Part shown: in pieces, positions 61,451 through 64,000 of the stretch
Layout of the letters: every line of letters starts with the position of its first letter
Numbering within the stretch: position 1 is the stretch's first letter
Source of the DNA: Planctomycetales bacterium ZRK34
Lineage (GTDB): Bacteria; Planctomycetota; Phycisphaerae; Phycisphaerales; Zrk34
DNA length: 64,000 bases
NCBI GenBank assembly: GCA_014873095.1
Contig: CP050848.1
Span: forward strand, 1,364,001-1,428,000
Reading direction: 5' to 3'
Made by a program: the position numbers and the translations under genes
Notes under the pieces: model-generated
The model's database searches: none
Told to the model about the DNA's origin: nothing
Seen by the model: the letters and a program-made list of their open reading frames with translations, nothing else

Positions 61451-62770
61451 TCACGGCTGCGGGGTCTGCGTGTCTTTCATGTCCTGTTGCCAACGCTCGA
61501 TCGCTTCGAGCATCTGCTTCATGCGCTGCGGGTGGTCCTTGGACAGATCGTTCTTTTCGCTGAGGTCTTTGGAAAGATCAAACAGCGCCGGCTCCTTGGC
61601 GCCCAGGTCATTCATCACGAGCTTCCATGGGCCGTCGCGCATCGCTGTCTTCTTGCCGTACATCCAGAACAACTGACGCGGACCAAGCTCCCCGCCGCGC
61701 AGCACCGGCATCAGTGATACACCGTCCAGCGCCCGCTCGGTCGGCTGATCGAGCCCCGCTGCTTCGAGCATCGTCGGCATCAGGTCCATCGTGAGCGTCG
61801 TCGCATCGTTGACCGTGCCCGGCTTGACCACATCCGGCCAGGTCACGATCGCCGGCACGCGATGGCCCCCTTCCCAGACGCGCCCCTTGTAGCCGCGCAG
61901 CGGGCGGTTGGAACCCAGACCGATCGCGCCGTTGTCGGAGATGAACACGATCATCGTGCGACCGGCGATGCCGAGCTCGCCGACCAGGTCCATGATCTGT
62001 CCGACGCCGCGGTCGACTTCCTGAACCATCAGGCGGTAGGCCTGCTTGTCATCGGGGCCGCGCGGGTGTTTGGCCTTTTGACCGACTTTCCGCTGCGGCG
62101 GGTCGTTGGGCCCCTGGTAGGGGTAGTGCGGCGCTTCGTGCGGAACATACACGCAGAACGGTTTATCCTTATTTTTACGGATGAAATCGAGCGTGTGCTG
62201 CGTGATCAGGTGGGTTGAGTAGCCTTCTTCCTGCTGAAGCTTGTCGCCGATCCACCAGTCGAAATTGCCAGCCTGATCGACGTGGCTGAAGTAATCGACA
62301 TTGCCGCTGACATATCCGCGGAATTCATCGAAGCCGTGATGGATCGGGTTGTACCTGGGCAGGTAACCGAGGTGCCACTTGCCGAACATGCCGGTGGCGT
62401 AGCCGGCCGCCTGAAGCTTCTTCGAGAAGGTGACCTCGACATCCGGCTGCAGGCCGTCGTCGTGCACCCCGGCGCGGGGGTCGGCTTTCACCACGCCGCC
62501 GATGCCGGCCCGCTGCTGATAGCGCCCCGTCATCAGCGCGGCGCGCGTCGGACTGCAGACCGCGCCGTTGGAGTGAAAGTCCGTCAGCGACACGCCGGCC
62601 TTGGCCAGGCGGTCGAGATTCGGCGTGTCGATCCAGCCTTCAAACGGCCCGGCGCTGATGTCGCCGTAGCCCAGGTCGTCGGCCATGATGATCACGAAGT
62701 TGGGCTTGTCCGCGGCGCAGACCAGCGAGGTCATCACCAGCACGGCGCCCAGCAGTTTTATCAGTCGCAT
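61451..62770 (-). CDS. Secreted sulfatase (S1 family)
   Basis: A 439-residue protein with a short signal peptide (MRLIKLLGAVLVMTSLVCA), NFVIIMADDLGYGDISAG, the active-site CSPTRAALMTGRY, GKWHLGYLPRYNPIHHGFDEF, and VFISDNGAIGLGSN. It resembles planctomycete arylsulfatases and N-acetylgalactosamine-6-sulfatase-like enzymes of family S1. All key residues are present. It must be activated by a formylglycine-generating enzyme that is not in the window. It is 11 bp away from both the esterase and the second sulfatase gene, so the three form an operon for a sulfated and probably acylated polysaccharide. Confidence 0.92.
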   Translation of the reverse strand: MRLIKLLGAVLVMTSLVCAADKPNFVIIMADDLGYGDISAGPFEGWIDTPNLDRLAKAGVSLTDFHSNGAVCSPTRAALMTGRYQQRAGIGGVVKADPRAGVHDDGLQPDVEVTFSKKLQAAGYATGMFGKWHLGYLPRYNPIHHGFDEFRGYVSGNVDYFSHVDQAGNFDWWIGDKLQQEEGYSTHLITQHTLDFIRKNKDKPFCVYVPHEAPHYPYQGPNDPPQRKVGQKAKHPRGPDDKQAYRLMVQEVDRGVGQIMDLVGELGIAGRTMIVFISDNGAIGLGSNRPLRGYKGRVWEGGHRVPAIVTWPDVVKPGTVNDATTLTMDLMPTMLEAAGLDQPTERALDGVSLMPVLRGGELGPRQLFWMYGKKTAMRDGPWKLVMNDLGAKEPALFDLSKDLSEKNDLSKDHPQRMKQMLEAIERWQQDMKDTQTPQP

Positions 62771-62781
62771 GATGGACTCCG

Positions 62782-63693
62782 TTATTGGGTCGCGGGGAAT
62801 CGGGCCAGACCGCGGGCGCGCATCCACTCGGCGCAGCGCGTCGGCCAGGTGATGATCGACTTGCCGTTTTCACGCAGGCCGTACCCGTGACCGCCGCTGT
62901 CGTAAACGTGCAGCTCGGCGGGCACTTTCGCCTTCTTCAGCAGGAGGAAATACCCGATCGCGCTGTCGACGTAACGATCGTCTTCCGTCTGCACGATAAA
63001 CGCCGGCGGGGTTTTGTCGGTCACAGTGATCTCGGGGGCCGGGTTGCAGGGATCGCCGTCGGCGATGTAAGCCGGGTAGACCAGCACGGTGAAGTCCGGG
63101 CGGCAGGATTGCTTGTCGGCTTCGTCGATCGACTCGTAAGCGGGCTTGTCGAAATTGGTGCTGGTGGCGGCGGAAAGATGACCGCCGGCGCTGAACCCGA
63201 GAATGCCGAGGCGGTCGACGGCGATGCCCCACTCTTCGGCGTTGGCGCGCAGCAGGCGCAAGGCGCGCTGAGCGTCCTGCAGCGGCGCTTCATGCTTGGG
63301 GCGATCCTTGCGGCGCGGCACGCGGTATTTCAGAATCGCCGCGTTGACGCCGATCGAGTTCAGCCATTCGGCGATCTCGGTGCCTTCGAGGTTCCACGCG
63401 AGGATGTTGTAACCGCCGCCGGGACAGACGAGCACTGTGGTCGTCGGCGCCTTGAGCTTGGCGCGGTACAGCGTCAGCGTCGGCTCGGTCACATCGGCCA
63501 GGCGGATCACGTTGCGATCACGATTTTTGATGTGCTCTTCGCCGACCTCGCCGGGCTTCTCACCGGGGGCCTGCCCCGGCCAGACCTTCACAACGACCGG
63601 TGTGTAATCGCGAGGCGCCGCTTCCTTGTCGGCAGCGAACACGGCCGAGCAACACAACACAACGCACGCTGTAAACAGAACGATTCGATTCAT
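62782..63693 (-). CDS. Secreted alpha/beta hydrolase (acetyl-xylan-esterase-like)
   Basis: A 303-residue protein with signal peptide (MNRIVLFTACVVLCCSAVFA). Motifs: VLVCPGGGYNILAWNLEG (oxyanion GGGY), LGILGFSAGGHL (nucleophile Ser in GFSAGG), FIVQTEDDRYV (Asp) and HVYDSGGHGYGL (His). This is the typical endo-1,4-beta-xylanase B/acetyl-xylan-esterase-like group, often found in gene clusters for plant or algal polysaccharides. It removes ester-bound groups. ATG 63693 is preferred to the open frame up to 63735. It is first of the three-gene operon with the sulfatases, or second after the FG-GAP gene. Confidence 0.88.
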   Translation of the reverse strand: MNRIVLFTACVVLCCSAVFAADKEAAPRDYTPVVVKVWPGQAPGEKPGEVGEEHIKNRDRNVIRLADVTEPTLTLYRAKLKAPTTTVLVCPGGGYNILAWNLEGTEIAEWLNSIGVNAAILKYRVPRRKDRPKHEAPLQDAQRALRLLRANAEEWGIAVDRLGILGFSAGGHLSAATSTNFDKPAYESIDEADKQSCRPDFTVLVYPAYIADGDPCNPAPEITVTDKTPPAFIVQTEDDRYVDSAIGYFLLLKKAKVPAELHVYDSGGHGYGLRENGKSIITWPTRCAEWMRARGLARFPATQ

Positions 63694-63715
63694 CGTGGCG
63701 GGACTCCATGAAAGT

Positions 63716-64000
63716 TTAACGGGTTGGGTTTTCATACCAGATCACCCCGAGGTTCGCACGTTCTTCGCAGGTGAGCACATCCAGATCGCCGTCGGCGTCG
63801 AGATCGATCAGCTCGACGCGGTCGAACTTGATGCCTTGGGGGCCGGAGATGTCGTGGACTGCGCCAGTTTCACCGTCGATCCACGCGACGGCGGACTTGC
63901 CGGGGGTTTTCTGGATATTCGCTGTCGTGACGTAATCCGCTGAGCGATCATCATTGATGCGGCCGATCGCGACCGCCTTGCCCCAGGTCACACCAAACGG
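63716..64000 (-). CDS. FG-GAP/VCBS-repeat protein, C-terminal part (cut by window edge)
   Basis: The last 94 residues of a protein that enters from the right edge. It contains repeats of the FG-GAP/VCBS type with calcium-like loops: GRINDDRSADYVTTANIQ and DLDADGDLDVLTCEE, followed by NLGVIWYENP. Such propellers are common in secreted planctomycete proteins, either alone or joined to enzymes. It lies 22 bp upstream of the esterase gene, in the same direction, so it may be the first gene of the sulfatase operon. The N-terminal part is outside the window. Confidence 0.8.
   Translation of the reverse strand, partial: PFGVTWGKAVAIGRINDDRSADYVTTANIQKTPGKSAVAWIDGETGAVHDISGPQGIKFDRVELIDLDADGDLDVLTCEERANLGVIWYENPTR

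Overview
The window looks like a chromosomal segment of a planctomycete, most likely of the Phycisphaerae type. The reasons are eleven exosortase-sorted (PEP-CTERM or VPxPAALPAG-like) surface proteins, pseudopilin-like proteins with the [19 protein letters not shown] signal, ECF sigma/FecR pairs, several sulfatases, Tat-exported Gfo/Idh oxidoreductases and a secreted glucose/sorbosone-dehydrogenase-like protein with a c-type heme site. Most genes are GC-rich. A few patches are clearly AT-rich (43377-43715, 50524-50577) and may be foreign.

Layout. 1-185: 5' part of coaD on the minus strand. 386-4800: recombination module with a very large serine recombinase, a tyrosine recombinase broken by one in-frame TAG, and the first copy of a 109-bp dispersed repeat. 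4875-5800: chimeric, truncated IS3 element. 5811-12795: cluster of small envelope and stress proteins (two DUF2294 proteins, Ala-rich lipoprotein, DUF2934, YflT-like, lmo0937-like, DUF3309, acyl-CoA desaturase, DUF3185, SYLF, DUF502). 12925-15500: degraded inverted remnant of the serine recombinase tail, a small basic protein, an intact IS1182-like element (13516-15331, 7-bp target duplication CAACGTT) inserted in a further copy of the 109-bp repeat. 15700-20784: copper region with an ECF sigma, a Cys-rich membrane anti-sigma candidate and CopA on the minus strand, and a divergent metal-binding periplasmic protein. 20872-22195: ISL3 element.

22478-34024: two exosortase-sorted proteins, a sigma-FecR-pseudopilin operon, an old yellow enzyme, and an oxidative sugar module (CxxCH dehydrogenase and two Gfo/Idh proteins) interrupted by an IS3 remnant. 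34263-38460: island with a truncated pseudopilin, an inverted copy of the 109-bp repeat, small unknown genes behind terminator hairpins, three promoter-like repeat units, an excisionase-like protein and a tyrosine integrase.

38575-64000: surface proteins and polysaccharide degradation. It holds a sialidase-like protein, a GH43-like protein, a DUF1080-like protein, three sulfatases, an esterase and an FG-GAP protein, interleaved with exosortase-sorted proteins and one IS5-like element. The core (53196-59770) has three tandem LamG surface proteins, then a sigma-FecR-pseudopilin operon whose FecR protein ends in the same LamG domain, then a secretin-like protein with its own sorting tail.

The most interesting signals are: the duplicated, translationally coupled sigma-FecR-pseudopilin module with the LamG link to its neighbours; the exosortase-tailed secretin-like protein; the 109-bp repeat of fixed length with a conserved internal hairpin; and the ECF/Cys-rich anti-sigma/CopA operon. 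No rRNA, tRNA or CRISPR array was seen. All homology statements are from reading the sequence and family knowledge; no search was run.
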